Positions 45,477-54,009 of a stretch of 64,000 nt of DNA are shown here, piece by piece. Source of the DNA: Peristeroidobacter soli (GTDB taxonomy: Bacteria > Pseudomonadota > Gammaproteobacteria > Steroidobacterales > Steroidobacteraceae); the NCBI RefSeq assembly GCF_004138485.1, contig NZ_RYEV01000006.1, forward strand, positions 558,001 to 622,000. Direction: 5' to 3'. How positions within the stretch are numbered: position 1 is the stretch's first letter; every line of letters begins with the position of its first letter. The notes below the pieces were generated by a model, which was given only the letters and a program-made list of their open reading frames with translations, was not told the DNA's origin and did no database searches. A program made the translations under genes and the position numbers.

Positions 45477-46179
45477 ATGAAGCGAAGCCGCGCTTGTCGA
45501 GCAGCATCAGCAGTTCGTCGCCGTTCGCCTGGATGTGATCGCGCGTCAGCGCCACGGCTTGATTGATCTGACGCTTGCGGCAGAGCTCGAGCAATGCCGC
45601 ATGTTCTTCGAGCGCCCGGGAGAAAGATTTGCCCAAGGTCAGCAGCACCTGCGTATAGCGCTCGGAATTGATGAGCAGGCCGCGCACGATTTCGAGCGTC
45701 CGGGTGCGATTCGAGGGCGCGTACAGCACCATGTGAAAACGCCGGTTCAGGTCGCCCCAGGAATGGATGTCGTCGCCGCTGATGGCGTCGTCGAACTTGC
45801 GGATCAACGCGTTCGCCTCGCTGAACACCGCTTCGGTGAGATTGGGTATTGCCAGGCGGATCAGCTCGGGTTCGAGCATGACGCGCAGATCGAACAGCTC
45901 CTGGATTTCGCTGCGCGACAGGCCGGTGACGACATAGCCCCGGTGCGGGAAGCTCGCGACCAGTCCTTCGCTTTCCAGCCGGGACAGCGCTTCACGGACC
46001 GGAATGCGGCTCGTGCCCATTTCTTCGGCGAGCGCGTCCTGGCGCAGCGGCGCGCCGTCCTTCACCGCGCCCGACAGGATGAGGCGGCGCAATTGCTCGG
46101 TCACGGCGTCCACGACGGTCACTCGCGCGACCGGTTTGGAAATACGTTTCGTCGCTTCTCTGGCCACACTACATCCCAA
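45475..46179 (-). CDS. GntR-family regulator, FCD subfamily (candidate local master regulator)
   Basis: A 234-aa regulator. The winged helix covers about 20-85 ('TVVDAVTEQLRRLILSGAVK', 'LRQDALAEEMGTSRIPVREA', 'LSRLESEGLVASFPHRGYVV') and the FCD domain about 95-225 ('IQELFDLRVMLEPELIRLAI', 'WGDLNRRFHMVLYAP', 'HAALLELCRKRQINQAVALT'). The start is either TTG 46179 or GTG 46167. It sits centrally among five operons that share an ATTGGATA palindrome, the length and form expected for FCD-GntR operators. One copy lies before its own gene, suggesting autoregulation. Confidence 0.9.
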   Translation of the reverse strand: MGCSVAREATKRISKPVARVTVVDAVTEQLRRLILSGAVKDGAPLRQDALAEEMGTSRIPVREALSRLESEGLVASFPHRGYVVTGLSRSEIQELFDLRVMLEPELIRLAIPNLTEAVFSEANALIRKFDDAISGDDIHSWGDLNRRFHMVLYAPSNRTRTLEIVRGLLINSERYTQVLLTLGKSFSRALEEHAALLELCRKRQINQAVALTRDHIQANGDELLMLLDKRGFAS

Positions 46180-46224
46180 ACGAATACATCCGATACAGCA
46201 TACCGGCGTCCCTAAACAGCAGCA

Positions 46225-46243
46225 ATTGGATTAAATCGGCAGG
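46225..46243. promoter_or_regulatory. ATTGGATT half-operator before the GntR gene
   Basis: AATTGGATTAAATC (46224-46237) matches one arm of the ATTGGATA elements found at the neighbouring operons, but the second arm is poor. A related GAATACATCCGATAC at 46182-46196 may be a second site. Both lie just upstream of the GntR coding region. Confidence 0.4.
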
Positions 46244-46257
46244 ATGCCGCCGGCCGG

Positions 46258-47829
46258 CTAGGCAAGCACGGCCTCGATCAAACAGGGGCCGGGTTCGGCG
46301 CTGGCCCGTCGAAAACAGTTCTCGAATTCTTCCGCGGTCTGGCAACGCGTGGCGGGCACGCCCATGCCTCTGGACAAAGACACCCAATCCAGGTCGGGCG
46401 GGGTCAGATTCAACAGCGTCGCCGCCGACGCGTGCGGCGAGCCGGCGCCGGTGCGAGTGAATTCCTGATGCAATATTTTGTAGGAACGATTGGCGAAGAC
46501 GATCGTGACCACGTCGAGCGATTCACGCGCCATGGTCCAGAGACCTTGCAGCGTATACATCGCCGCGCCGTCGCCACTGAGACAGACAACCTTGGAGGCG
46601 GGCTTGGCCACGGCGGCGCCGATCGCCAGAGGAATGGCGATGCCGATCGAGCCGCCGGTCAAGGCGAGTACTTCGTGAGGTCGGGCTGTGCTGCTCGCGG
46701 CGGTGACGCCATCGCGTGAAGTGACGGAATCGTCGCAAACGATGGCGTTTTCGGGCAGGTGTCTCGCGATCGATACGCCAACGCTGAGCGGCGTCAACTT
46801 GCCGCTCGGCGCCTCGGGCAGATGCAATTCCTGCGTCGGTCCTCGCAGCGGCGCTTCGAGGGCATCGGCGAGATCCGCCAATGCATGCACGGCATCTTCG
46901 GTGCGAGAGGCGAGTGATATATCCCGGCAGCCTTCGGGGACGAAGGAGGAGGGCTGGCCTGGATACGCAAAGAAGGCGACGGGTGAGTCGGTTCCCGCAA
47001 GAATCATTACATCGACGCCGGCGAGCTCCGCTTTCACTCCTTCGGCGCGATACGGCAGGCGCGCGGGGGCGAAGTGCCCGGCGCCGCGAGGTTGACGGGC
47101 GATGAAGGTGTCGACGAACACGCGAACGCCCAGAGCTTCGAGCCTGGCCGCTTGCCGCAGACCGGCGTCGAGAGCGGCTTGATGACCCAGCAGCAGCACA
47201 GGTTTGGCTGCCGCGCGAACGGCTCTGGCGATTGCCTCGATACGTTGGCTATCGACGCGCGCCCGTTCGGGCGCCGTAACTTTCGGCGGCGGCTCGGCTC
47301 GCAGTCCGCTCCAGGCTGTATCGGCGGGCAGTATCAGACTGACCGGCCCGTTCGGCGGCGTGAGGCTGGCGCGAATCGCTTCGACCGTGATTGCGGCCAT
47401 CTCGCTGGCGCTTTCGGCTGAACGACACCACACCGAGTTGGGTCGCGCCAACGACATGATGTCGGAATTCAGTGGTGCGTCGTACGCCCGATGATAGGTG
47501 GCGTGATCGCCGATGATATTGACGATGGGGGTGTAGGCCCGGCGCGCGTTGTGAAGATTGGCGGCGCCGTTGGCATAGCCGGGGCCGAGGTGCAGGAGCG
47601 TGCACGCCGGCCAGTCCGCCATTCGACCGTAACCGTCGGCGGCGCCAGTGGCGACGCCTTCGAACAGACAAAGGATGGGGCGCAACGAGGGGCAGTGGTC
47701 GAGCGCGGCGACGAAATGCATTTCGCTGGTGCCTGGATTGGCAAAACAGGCGCGCACATTGTTGGCGGTGAGTGTGTCGACCAGCGTCGTCGCGCCAGTC
47801 GAGCTGAGAGCATCGGTCGTGGTTGTCAT
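46258..47829 (-). CDS. Thiamine-diphosphate-dependent enzyme, acetolactate synthase large-subunit-like
   Basis: A 523-aa ThDP enzyme. 'RACFANPGTSEMHFVAALD' holds the catalytic Glu36. 'LLHLGPGYANGAANLHNARR' and 'YTPIVNIIGDHATYHRAYDA' complete the PYR domain. The C-terminal PP domain has 'TGGSIGIAIPLAIGAAVAKP' and the ThDP motif 'CLSGDGAAMYTLQGLWTMAR' with the later Asn in 'VFANRSY'. This branch is usually labelled acetolactate synthase, but it is about 40-50 residues shorter than IlvB and may be a 2-oxo acid decarboxylase. It starts 12 bases after the alpha/beta hydrolase and would use 2-oxo acids from the transaminases. Confidence 0.88.
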   Translation of the reverse strand: MTTTTDALSSTGATTLVDTLTANNVRACFANPGTSEMHFVAALDHCPSLRPILCLFEGVATGAADGYGRMADWPACTLLHLGPGYANGAANLHNARRAYTPIVNIIGDHATYHRAYDAPLNSDIMSLARPNSVWCRSAESASEMAAITVEAIRASLTPPNGPVSLILPADTAWSGLRAEPPPKVTAPERARVDSQRIEAIARAVRAAAKPVLLLGHQAALDAGLRQAARLEALGVRVFVDTFIARQPRGAGHFAPARLPYRAEGVKAELAGVDVMILAGTDSPVAFFAYPGQPSSFVPEGCRDISLASRTEDAVHALADLADALEAPLRGPTQELHLPEAPSGKLTPLSVGVSIARHLPENAIVCDDSVTSRDGVTAASSTARPHEVLALTGGSIGIAIPLAIGAAVAKPASKVVCLSGDGAAMYTLQGLWTMARESLDVVTIVFANRSYKILHQEFTRTGAGSPHASAATLLNLTPPDLDWVSLSRGMGVPATRCQTAEEFENCFRRASAEPGPCLIEAVLA

Positions 47830-47841
47830 GGTCGCGAGTGA

Positions 47842-48717
47842 TCAGGCCTGAGCACGAAGAAAGGCGAGGATTTCAGCGCCGATGAGGTCCGGCTGTTCGG
47901 CGTGCAGAAAGTGACCGACGCCGTCGATCACCCGACGTTGCAGGCTTCCGGTGAAGAATGGCGCCATCGCTGCGCCGAGGTCGGCGCCGATGCAGCCGTC
48001 ATTCCGGCCGTGCAGATAGAGCGTGGGAACGGTGATGGGCTGTTTGAGTCTGGCGGCGATTTCACCCGGCGGAGCGGGGCCGGCGCCAAGGGCCTGACGA
48101 TAGTAGGCCAGAATTTCTGGCAGCACGCCCGGCACCGCCAGGCGTTGCTTCAGCTCCTGCATCTGCGCGGCGGGCAGTTCGAAGCCGGGTGACCATTCTC
48201 GCCAGAGCCGCGCGATGAACGCGAAATCCTCGTGCGCCACTGCCGCTTCGGCGAACGGCAGTTGCAGAAAGAACCAATACCAGGAGCGCCGCTGCTGATC
48301 GCCGTCGAACAGCATCGCGCGACCGAAGGCGGGGCCGTATGGCACGGCCAATGTCACCAGATGTTTGATTCTTTCCGGTGCCAACGCCGCGGCTGTGTAC
48401 GCCGCCGCTGCGCCCCAATCATGGCCGATGATCGCCGCGTGCTCGTAACCAAGCGCCGATATGAGTTCGAGTGCATCGGATGCGGTCGCCCACTCGCGAT
48501 AATTTCCATCGGGCGCCTTGGCGGCCGGGGTATATCCACGCAGCGCTGGCGCGACGGCGCGAAAACCATTCGCCGCAAGTTTGCTCATGAGTGGAGTCCA
48601 GGTGCGGGGCTGATCGGGAAAGCCGTGCAGGCACACGACCAGCGGGCCTTCGCCTTGCGTGAGGATCTCGATCTCCATGCCGTGGAGTTGCACGGCATCC
48701 CGCATCGGTTCTGGCAT
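47842..48717 (-). CDS. Alpha/beta hydrolase, epoxide hydrolase-like
   Basis: A 291-aa hydrolase. Oxyanion motif 'CLHGFPDQPRTW', nucleophile Asp in 'AAIIGHDWGAAAAY', acid in 'YLHGRNDGCIG' and His in 'VGHFLHAEQPDLIG' fit the epoxide hydrolase / haloalkane dehalogenase group with an Asp nucleophile. I chose the ATG at 48717, with GGGAG 8 bases upstream. The ATG at 48738 would put the start against the operator and leave no leader. It is first in a leftward pair with the ThDP enzyme. Confidence 0.88.
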   Translation of the reverse strand: MPEPMRDAVQLHGMEIEILTQGEGPLVVCLHGFPDQPRTWTPLMSKLAANGFRAVAPALRGYTPAAKAPDGNYREWATASDALELISALGYEHAAIIGHDWGAAAAYTAAALAPERIKHLVTLAVPYGPAFGRAMLFDGDQQRRSWYWFFLQLPFAEAAVAHEDFAFIARLWREWSPGFELPAAQMQELKQRLAVPGVLPEILAYYRQALGAGPAPPGEIAARLKQPITVPTLYLHGRNDGCIGADLGAAMAPFFTGSLQRRVIDGVGHFLHAEQPDLIGAEILAFLRAQA

Positions 48718-48739
48718 CTCGAGGGCTCCCAGTTGCATA

Positions 48740-48758
48740 ATTGGATATAATCTACAAT
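48740..48758. promoter_or_regulatory. ATTGGATA-type operator between hydrolase and aminotransferase genes
   Basis: ATTGGATATAATCTACAAT is a 19-bp odd palindrome with 7 of 9 matching pairs centred at 48749. It contains TATAAT (48746-48751), usable as a -10 for the rightward aminotransferase. It lies 22 bases before the leftward hydrolase start and 33 before the rightward gene, so one site could control both. Confidence 0.65.
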
Positions 48759-48791
48759 AGTCTATCCGTTTGAACAGTGCGAGCCAATTCT

Positions 48792-49946
48792 ATGAGCGAG
48801 CTGATGGTCGATGCCGGGATCGCGCCCTTCCACGCCAAGGAGCTGAGCTTGCTGGCTCGCCGTCTGGCCGAGGAGGGACGCTCGGTTCTGCACATGGAAT
48901 TCGGTCAGCCGTCGGCCGGCGCGCCTCGAGGAGCGCGACAGGCCGCGCAAGCCGCGATCGATACCGATCCTATGGGCTACTGGGAGAGTCCTTCGTTGCG
49001 ACAGGGACTATCGCGTCACTATCGCGACGAATACGGGCTGAACATTTCCTCGGACAGATTCGTCGTCACCGCCGGCGCATCGCCCGCGCTCGTGCTGGCG
49101 TTGCTCTCGCATCTGAAGCCCGGTGCGCGCGTCGCCATTTCGCGGCCGAGCTACGCTGCATATAGAAACACACTGCGCGCGTTGCGCCTCACTCCTGTCG
49201 AGATCGCATGCGGAGCAGAGGTTCGTTATCAATGGACGGCGGAGGCCATCGCCCGTATCGACCCGGCGCCGGCAGCGATCATCATCGCCAGCCCCGCCAA
49301 CCCGACCGGGACCATTCTATCTCCCGAGCAACTGCGCGCGATTGCTGGCGTGTGTCGGGAGCGGGAAATCCTGATGATTTCCGATGAAATCTATCATGGT
49401 CTGAGCTACGGTCCGCGCACTCACTCGATTCTGGAGTTCGAGCCGGACGCGCTCGTCATCAATAGTTTCTCCAAATATTTCGCCATGCCTGGCTGGCGCC
49501 TGGGCTGGCTCGTTGCGCCGGAGTCGCGGGTTCAGCGCATTCGTGACTACGTGAGTTGCCTGTTCCTGACGCCGCCCTCCGTCAGTCAACACGCGGCCAT
49601 CGCGGCGTTGAATTGCAGAGCCGAGCTCGACGCCAACCTCGAGACGTACCGGCGCAATCGCGCGATGTTGATCGAAGCCATGCCGCGCCTGGGCTTGCAA
49701 ACCATCGCGCCTCCCGATGGTGCGTTCTATATCTATGCGGATGTGGGGCATCTGACCGCCGACAGCCTGTCGTTCTGTCGCGAGCTGCTCGAGCAGACCG
49801 GCGTCGCCCTCGGACCTGGCATCGATTTCGATCCCGTCGAGGGGCATCGCTTCGTGCGATTTTGTTTCGCCATTTCAGCGGCGCAGACCGAGGAGGCGAT
49901 CGCGCGACTGGTGCCCTGGTTTACGCAGTATCGGCGACGCCTCTGA
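48792..49946 (+). CDS. PLP-dependent aminotransferase, class I/II
   Basis: A 384-aa fold-type I aminotransferase: 'LHMEFGQPSAGAPRGARQAA', 'VVTAGASPALVLALLSHLKP', 'IIIASPANPTGTILSPEQLR', 'LMISDEIYHGLSYG' and the PLP lysine in 'INSFSKYFAMPGWRLGWLVA' (the class I signature). It ends with '...RLVPWF', as in AspC-like bacterial enzymes. Within the putative regulon it could transaminate 2-aminoadipate or the amino acid released from the imported compound. GTG 48777 is an alternative start. Confidence 0.92.
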   Translation: MSELMVDAGIAPFHAKELSLLARRLAEEGRSVLHMEFGQPSAGAPRGARQAAQAAIDTDPMGYWESPSLRQGLSRHYRDEYGLNISSDRFVVTAGASPALVLALLSHLKPGARVAISRPSYAAYRNTLRALRLTPVEIACGAEVRYQWTAEAIARIDPAPAAIIIASPANPTGTILSPEQLRAIAGVCREREILMISDEIYHGLSYGPRTHSILEFEPDALVINSFSKYFAMPGWRLGWLVAPESRVQRIRDYVSCLFLTPPSVSQHAAIAALNCRAELDANLETYRRNRAMLIEAMPRLGLQTIAPPDGAFYIYADVGHLTADSLSFCRELLEQTGVALGPGIDFDPVEGHRFVRFCFAISAAQTEEAIARLVPWFTQYRRRL

Positions 49947-49969
49947 TGTGACGTCACCGGGTTGCGTTG

Positions 49970-49997
49970 TTGAAATTGGATAAAATATCTGTAGTAT
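49970..49997 (+). promoter_or_regulatory. Promoter with ATTGGATA element before the TonB-CocE-MFS-M19 operon
   Basis: TTGAAA (49970-49975), a 16-base spacer and TAGTAT (49992-49997) resemble a sigma-70 promoter. The spacer carries ATTGGATAAAATATC (49975-49989), the same element as at four other operons here, although its second arm is weaker. Repressor binding in the spacer would block transcription. Confidence 0.55.
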
Positions 49998-50035
49998 CGA
50001 TTTCGTCGGCGAACAAAATGACCAGGGGTTGATCG

Positions 50036-52249
50036 ATGAAGCTGCACGCGCCTGTCGTGGCCACACTGCTTGGCTTGAGTTTGCACAGTCCGAGCGGTCA
50101 GGCGCAGGACACGAATCAAACCGGCGGCGGTCTGGAAGAAGTCATCGTCACCGCCACCAAACGTTCCGAATCCATTCAAGATGTCCCCGTCAGCATCCGC
50201 GCGCTGGGCGAGCAGGAGCTGCGGCGCATGGGCGCCGATTCGCTGGAGGATTACGCCGGTGTCACTCCCGGACTGCAATTGACCGGTACTCGCAACAACA
50301 GTCAGATCATCGTGCGCGGCGTGACCACCGGTCCCGTCAATCACGATCAGACCGAGATCAAGGAAACGGTCGGCGTGTATCTGGATGAAACACCGATCGC
50401 CGTACAACGCTACAGCCCGAACCTGAAGCTGTTCGATCTGGAGCGCATCGAAGTTCTGCGTGGCCCGCAGGGCACGCTCTATGGTGCCGGCTCGATGGCG
50501 GGTGCGATCCGCATGATCACTCGCAAGCCTCAGCTCGACCGCGTCGCCGGCGAAGTCCGCGGCATGATGTCCAGCACCGAGCATGGCAGTGCCAGCAATT
50601 CGTTCGATGCAATGTTGAACGTGCCACTGATCGACGACGTGCTGGCCATGCGCGCCGTGGGTTTCTATCGCGACGTCGGTGGCTTCATCGACAACGTTGC
50701 AACTGGAGATGACGACGCTAATTCCGAGCTCAGCCGCGGCGGTCGCGTGGCGACGCGGTGGACGCCCAACGAAACTCTCACCGTCGACAGCCTGGTGTTC
50801 TTTCAACAGTCGGATTTCCGCGCGATCTCGCAATATGCCGCCGAGGCGGGCGAGCTGAAAACCTACGTCGCCGAGAACGAGCCGGTCCACGATCGCAATC
50901 TGATCGTGTCGCTCAGCGCCACTCAGCAGCTCGATCCGTTGGAGGTGACCGCGGTGGGCTCCTACCGCCGCAAGAAGCTGCAATATTTCTCCGAGAACGG
51001 CACCTTCACCAACTTCATCACCGGCTTCCGTGACGGCCTGGGTGGCACGTTCGACAATCGCTCCAATCAGCGCGATTACAGCTTCGAGCTGCGGGCGGCG
51101 TCCAAGTCCGACTCCTGGTTGCAATGGACCGTCGGTGCTTTCTACGAGGATCGCACCAACTTCTATTCGCAGGACTACACGGTGGCCGGCGTCGACGCGG
51201 TGGCCGGTATCGACAGTCGCGATTTCGATGCCAACATCGATCAGCTGTATTTCAGCAATATCGATGTGAAGGAGAACCAGGTCGCGCTGTTCGGCGAAGT
51301 GGTGTTCCCGCTGACCGATGCGTTGAAGCTCACCGCCGGCGGCCGCTACTTCCGGGCCGAACAGCAGGCGGATATCACTTTTCTCGGCGTGTTCGCCTAT
51401 CCCAACATCGGCGTCGGTCGCTTCAAGAACGACGAGGACGGTTTCAATCCGCGCGTGAACCTTTCCTACGCCATCGATCGGGATCGCATGGTGTATGTGC
51501 AAGCCGCGCGCGGCTTCCGTCTCGGCGGCACCAACGAACCGATTCCGCAACCGGCATGTACGGCGGATTTGCAGAGTCGCGGTCTGTCGAACGCGCCGGA
51601 CAGCTTCGACTCCGACCATCTATGGAATTTTGAAGTCGGCACCAAGACGGATTGGCTCGACCGGCGCCTCACTGTCAACGTCGCGGCGTACAAGATCGAT
51701 TGGAAAAAGCCCCAGGTCACCGATCAGCTCGGCTGCGGCTTCAATGTCTTCGTCAACGCCGGCGGCCTGGATATCTACGGTGCGGAAGTAGAGACGATCG
51801 TGCGTCCCACCGATTACCTCACGGTGCGTGGCGGTGCTGGATACACCGATAGCACGTTGAACGAGGACCTGGTGTTTGTCGGCGGCCGCGAAGGCGATCG
51901 CGCGCCCTATGTTCCGAAGTGGACCTACAGCGCATCGCTCGACTACACCCGGCCGCTCGGTCAAAGCTTCGAGGGCTTCGCCTTTCTGAGCTATCAGCAC
52001 ACCGGTGCGCGCGACACGCGTTTCAACCCGTCCGTTGCCGCGTCCCGGCATCTGGACAGCTACGGTCTGCTCAACGCCCGCATCGGCATCAACGCCGCCA
52101 ACTGGTCGGTGGAACTGTTCGGTGAGAACCTGACGGACGAGCTCGGCGAAATCGACAAGCGTTACAACCCGTATCCGTTGACTCCAGCCACCTACGTGAC
52201 GGTGGTTACGCCGCGGACCGTGGGGTTGGAAGTCACATATCGGTATTGA
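50036..52249 (+). CDS. TonB-dependent receptor
   Basis: A 737-aa outer-membrane receptor: signal peptide 1-24 (ends 'SGQAQ'), TonB box 'LEEVIVTATKR' (about 33-43), plug (about 45-165, 'DVPVSIRALGEQELRRMGAD', 'VLRGPQGTLYGAGSMAGAIR'), and a barrel ending '...RTVGLEVTYRY'. It is similar in type and length to the receptor at 39251. It lies 38 bases after a promoter with an ATTGGATA element and is followed, with overlapping starts and stops, by a CocE hydrolase, an MFS carrier and an M19 protein. Confidence 0.95.
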   Translation: MKLHAPVVATLLGLSLHSPSGQAQDTNQTGGGLEEVIVTATKRSESIQDVPVSIRALGEQELRRMGADSLEDYAGVTPGLQLTGTRNNSQIIVRGVTTGPVNHDQTEIKETVGVYLDETPIAVQRYSPNLKLFDLERIEVLRGPQGTLYGAGSMAGAIRMITRKPQLDRVAGEVRGMMSSTEHGSASNSFDAMLNVPLIDDVLAMRAVGFYRDVGGFIDNVATGDDDANSELSRGGRVATRWTPNETLTVDSLVFFQQSDFRAISQYAAEAGELKTYVAENEPVHDRNLIVSLSATQQLDPLEVTAVGSYRRKKLQYFSENGTFTNFITGFRDGLGGTFDNRSNQRDYSFELRAASKSDSWLQWTVGAFYEDRTNFYSQDYTVAGVDAVAGIDSRDFDANIDQLYFSNIDVKENQVALFGEVVFPLTDALKLTAGGRYFRAEQQADITFLGVFAYPNIGVGRFKNDEDGFNPRVNLSYAIDRDRMVYVQAARGFRLGGTNEPIPQPACTADLQSRGLSNAPDSFDSDHLWNFEVGTKTDWLDRRLTVNVAAYKIDWKKPQVTDQLGCGFNVFVNAGGLDIYGAEVETIVRPTDYLTVRGGAGYTDSTLNEDLVFVGGREGDRAPYVPKWTYSASLDYTRPLGQSFEGFAFLSYQHTGARDTRFNPSVAASRHLDSYGLLNARIGINAANWSVELFGENLTDELGEIDKRYNPYPLTPATYVTVVTPRTVGLEVTYRY

Positions 52250-52251
52250 GC

Positions 52252-54009
52252 ATGCCGAACCTGAAATGGTGGATGCTCGTGTTCATCGCGGCAACGATGG
52301 CGCAGGCCGTCGTTGCCGAGGTGACGCCGAACGAGCCGGGTCACGACGTCGAGTACGAGCTCAACGTGCGCGTTCCGATGCGCGATGGAACATCGTTATC
52401 GGCGGATATCTTTCGTCCCAAGGCGGACGGTAGATTTCCGGTGCTGTTGACGCGCACGCCTTATACGAAGAACAAAGGAAGCGCGAACTCCTATGCCAGG
52501 CAGGGACGCTACTGGGCCTCGCGCGGCTATGTATTCATGGTTCAGGACGTGCGTGGCCGAGGCGATTCCGACGGACGTTTCTACCCGTTGATCAACGAGG
52601 CGACGGACGGTTTCGACAGCCAGCAGTGGGCGGGGGCGCAGCCCTGGTCGAGCGGCAAGGTTGGCACTTTGGGCGGCTCGTATCTCGGCTGGACACAGGT
52701 TTACGCGGCCCCGCTGCGCAGCCCGCACCTGGCTGCGATGGTCCCGACGGTGACGCCGCCCGATCCGAACCGAAATTTTCCGACGGCCTCTGGCGTGTAC
52801 ATGCCCGCCGCATTGTTGTGGCTCGCAGGCCTCGATGGACGGATCAATCAGGATCTGGACGGTCCCGATATCAACGCTGCGTTGAGTAGCAGTCCGCTGG
52901 TGACGATGGACCGGCGAATCGGCCGCGATTTGCAGGTGTGGCGCGACTGGGTGGCGCATCCCGCCAACGACGAGTATTGGCAGCGTCAGTCCTATCAGGA
53001 TCGGTTGCTCGACGTCGATACACCCATGCTGCACGTGAGCGGCTGGTACGACGATGTCCTGGTCGGTACCACTGAAAATTTCATCAACATGACGACTCGC
53101 GCCCGCACGCCTCAGGCCAAGGCGCGCCAGCGCATGCTGATCGGTCCTTGGGGGCATGCCGTGAATGCCGGACAAAAACTCGGCGCCATCGATTTCGGAC
53201 CGCAGGCCGTGATCGATTTCGATGGGCTGCAGGCGCGCTGGTTCGATCGCTGGCTGAAGCAGATCGACAACGGCGTCGATCGTGAGGCGCCGGTGCGCGT
53301 GTTCGTCATGGGCCGCAACCAATGGGTCGATGAAAACGAGTGGCCGATCGCTCGCACTCGATACACCAGGTACTACCTCCGCAGCGGCGGCAACGCGAAC
53401 GGACGCGAGGGTGACGGTGTGCTCAGCACTCGTGCGCCCGGCAGCGAAAAGCCCGATCGATTCCAGGCCGATCCCGCCAATCCAGTGCCGTATCTGACCG
53501 CGCTCAACTGGCATCAAGTCGGCGGTCCCGACGATTTCAGCGAGATCGAGTTGCGACGGGATCTGCTGGTTTACACCGGGCCGGTGGTCGACGAACCTGT
53601 GCGGATCTGTGGCCCATTGCGAGTCAAATTGTTTGCAGCTTCCTCGGCGCGCGACACCGACTGGACCGCCAAGATTCTGGATGTGCATCCGAGCGGATTC
53701 GCGCAGCGTCTGAATGACGGCGTCGTGCGTGCCCGATTTCGCAATGGACCGGATCAGGAACGGCTGCTCACCCCTGGCAAGGTGGAGGAGTATGAGATCG
53801 ATGCCTGGTCCACCTGCGTCGAGTTGCAGAAGGGGCATCGCTTGCGACTGGAGATCGCATCGAGCGCCTTCGGCAAGTTCGATGTGAATCCAAACACCGG
53901 TGGCCCGATAGGCACCGAAACACAACGGGCGATCGCGCAGCAGACGGTTTATCACGACCGACTGCGGGCTTCCTACTTGCTGCTACCGGTAGTGTCGCCT
54001 CGTCCATGA
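52252..54009 (+). CDS. CocE/NonD family hydrolase (S15 type), exported
   Basis: A 585-aa protein with a signal peptide (about 1-22, '...AQAVVAEV'). 'LNVRVPMRDGTSLSADIFRP' opens the hydrolase domain, nucleophile Ser143 lies in 'GTLGGSYLGWT' (canonical GGSYxG), the acid is in 'LHVSGWYDDVLVGT', the His region is 'MLIGPWGHAVNAG', and a C-terminal jelly-roll contains 'LRVKLFAASSARDTDWTAKI'. It is a paralogue of the enzyme at 23364. It likely cleaves an amide, ester or X-Pro peptide bond in the periplasm next to its receptor. The ATG lies just after the receptor stop; TTG 52246 is an alternative. Confidence 0.92.
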   Translation: MPNLKWWMLVFIAATMAQAVVAEVTPNEPGHDVEYELNVRVPMRDGTSLSADIFRPKADGRFPVLLTRTPYTKNKGSANSYARQGRYWASRGYVFMVQDVRGRGDSDGRFYPLINEATDGFDSQQWAGAQPWSSGKVGTLGGSYLGWTQVYAAPLRSPHLAAMVPTVTPPDPNRNFPTASGVYMPAALLWLAGLDGRINQDLDGPDINAALSSSPLVTMDRRIGRDLQVWRDWVAHPANDEYWQRQSYQDRLLDVDTPMLHVSGWYDDVLVGTTENFINMTTRARTPQAKARQRMLIGPWGHAVNAGQKLGAIDFGPQAVIDFDGLQARWFDRWLKQIDNGVDREAPVRVFVMGRNQWVDENEWPIARTRYTRYYLRSGGNANGREGDGVLSTRAPGSEKPDRFQADPANPVPYLTALNWHQVGGPDDFSEIELRRDLLVYTGPVVDEPVRICGPLRVKLFAASSARDTDWTAKILDVHPSGFAQRLNDGVVRARFRNGPDQERLLTPGKVEEYEIDAWSTCVELQKGHRLRLEIASSAFGKFDVNPNTGGPIGTETQRAIAQQTVYHDRLRASYLLLPVVSPRP

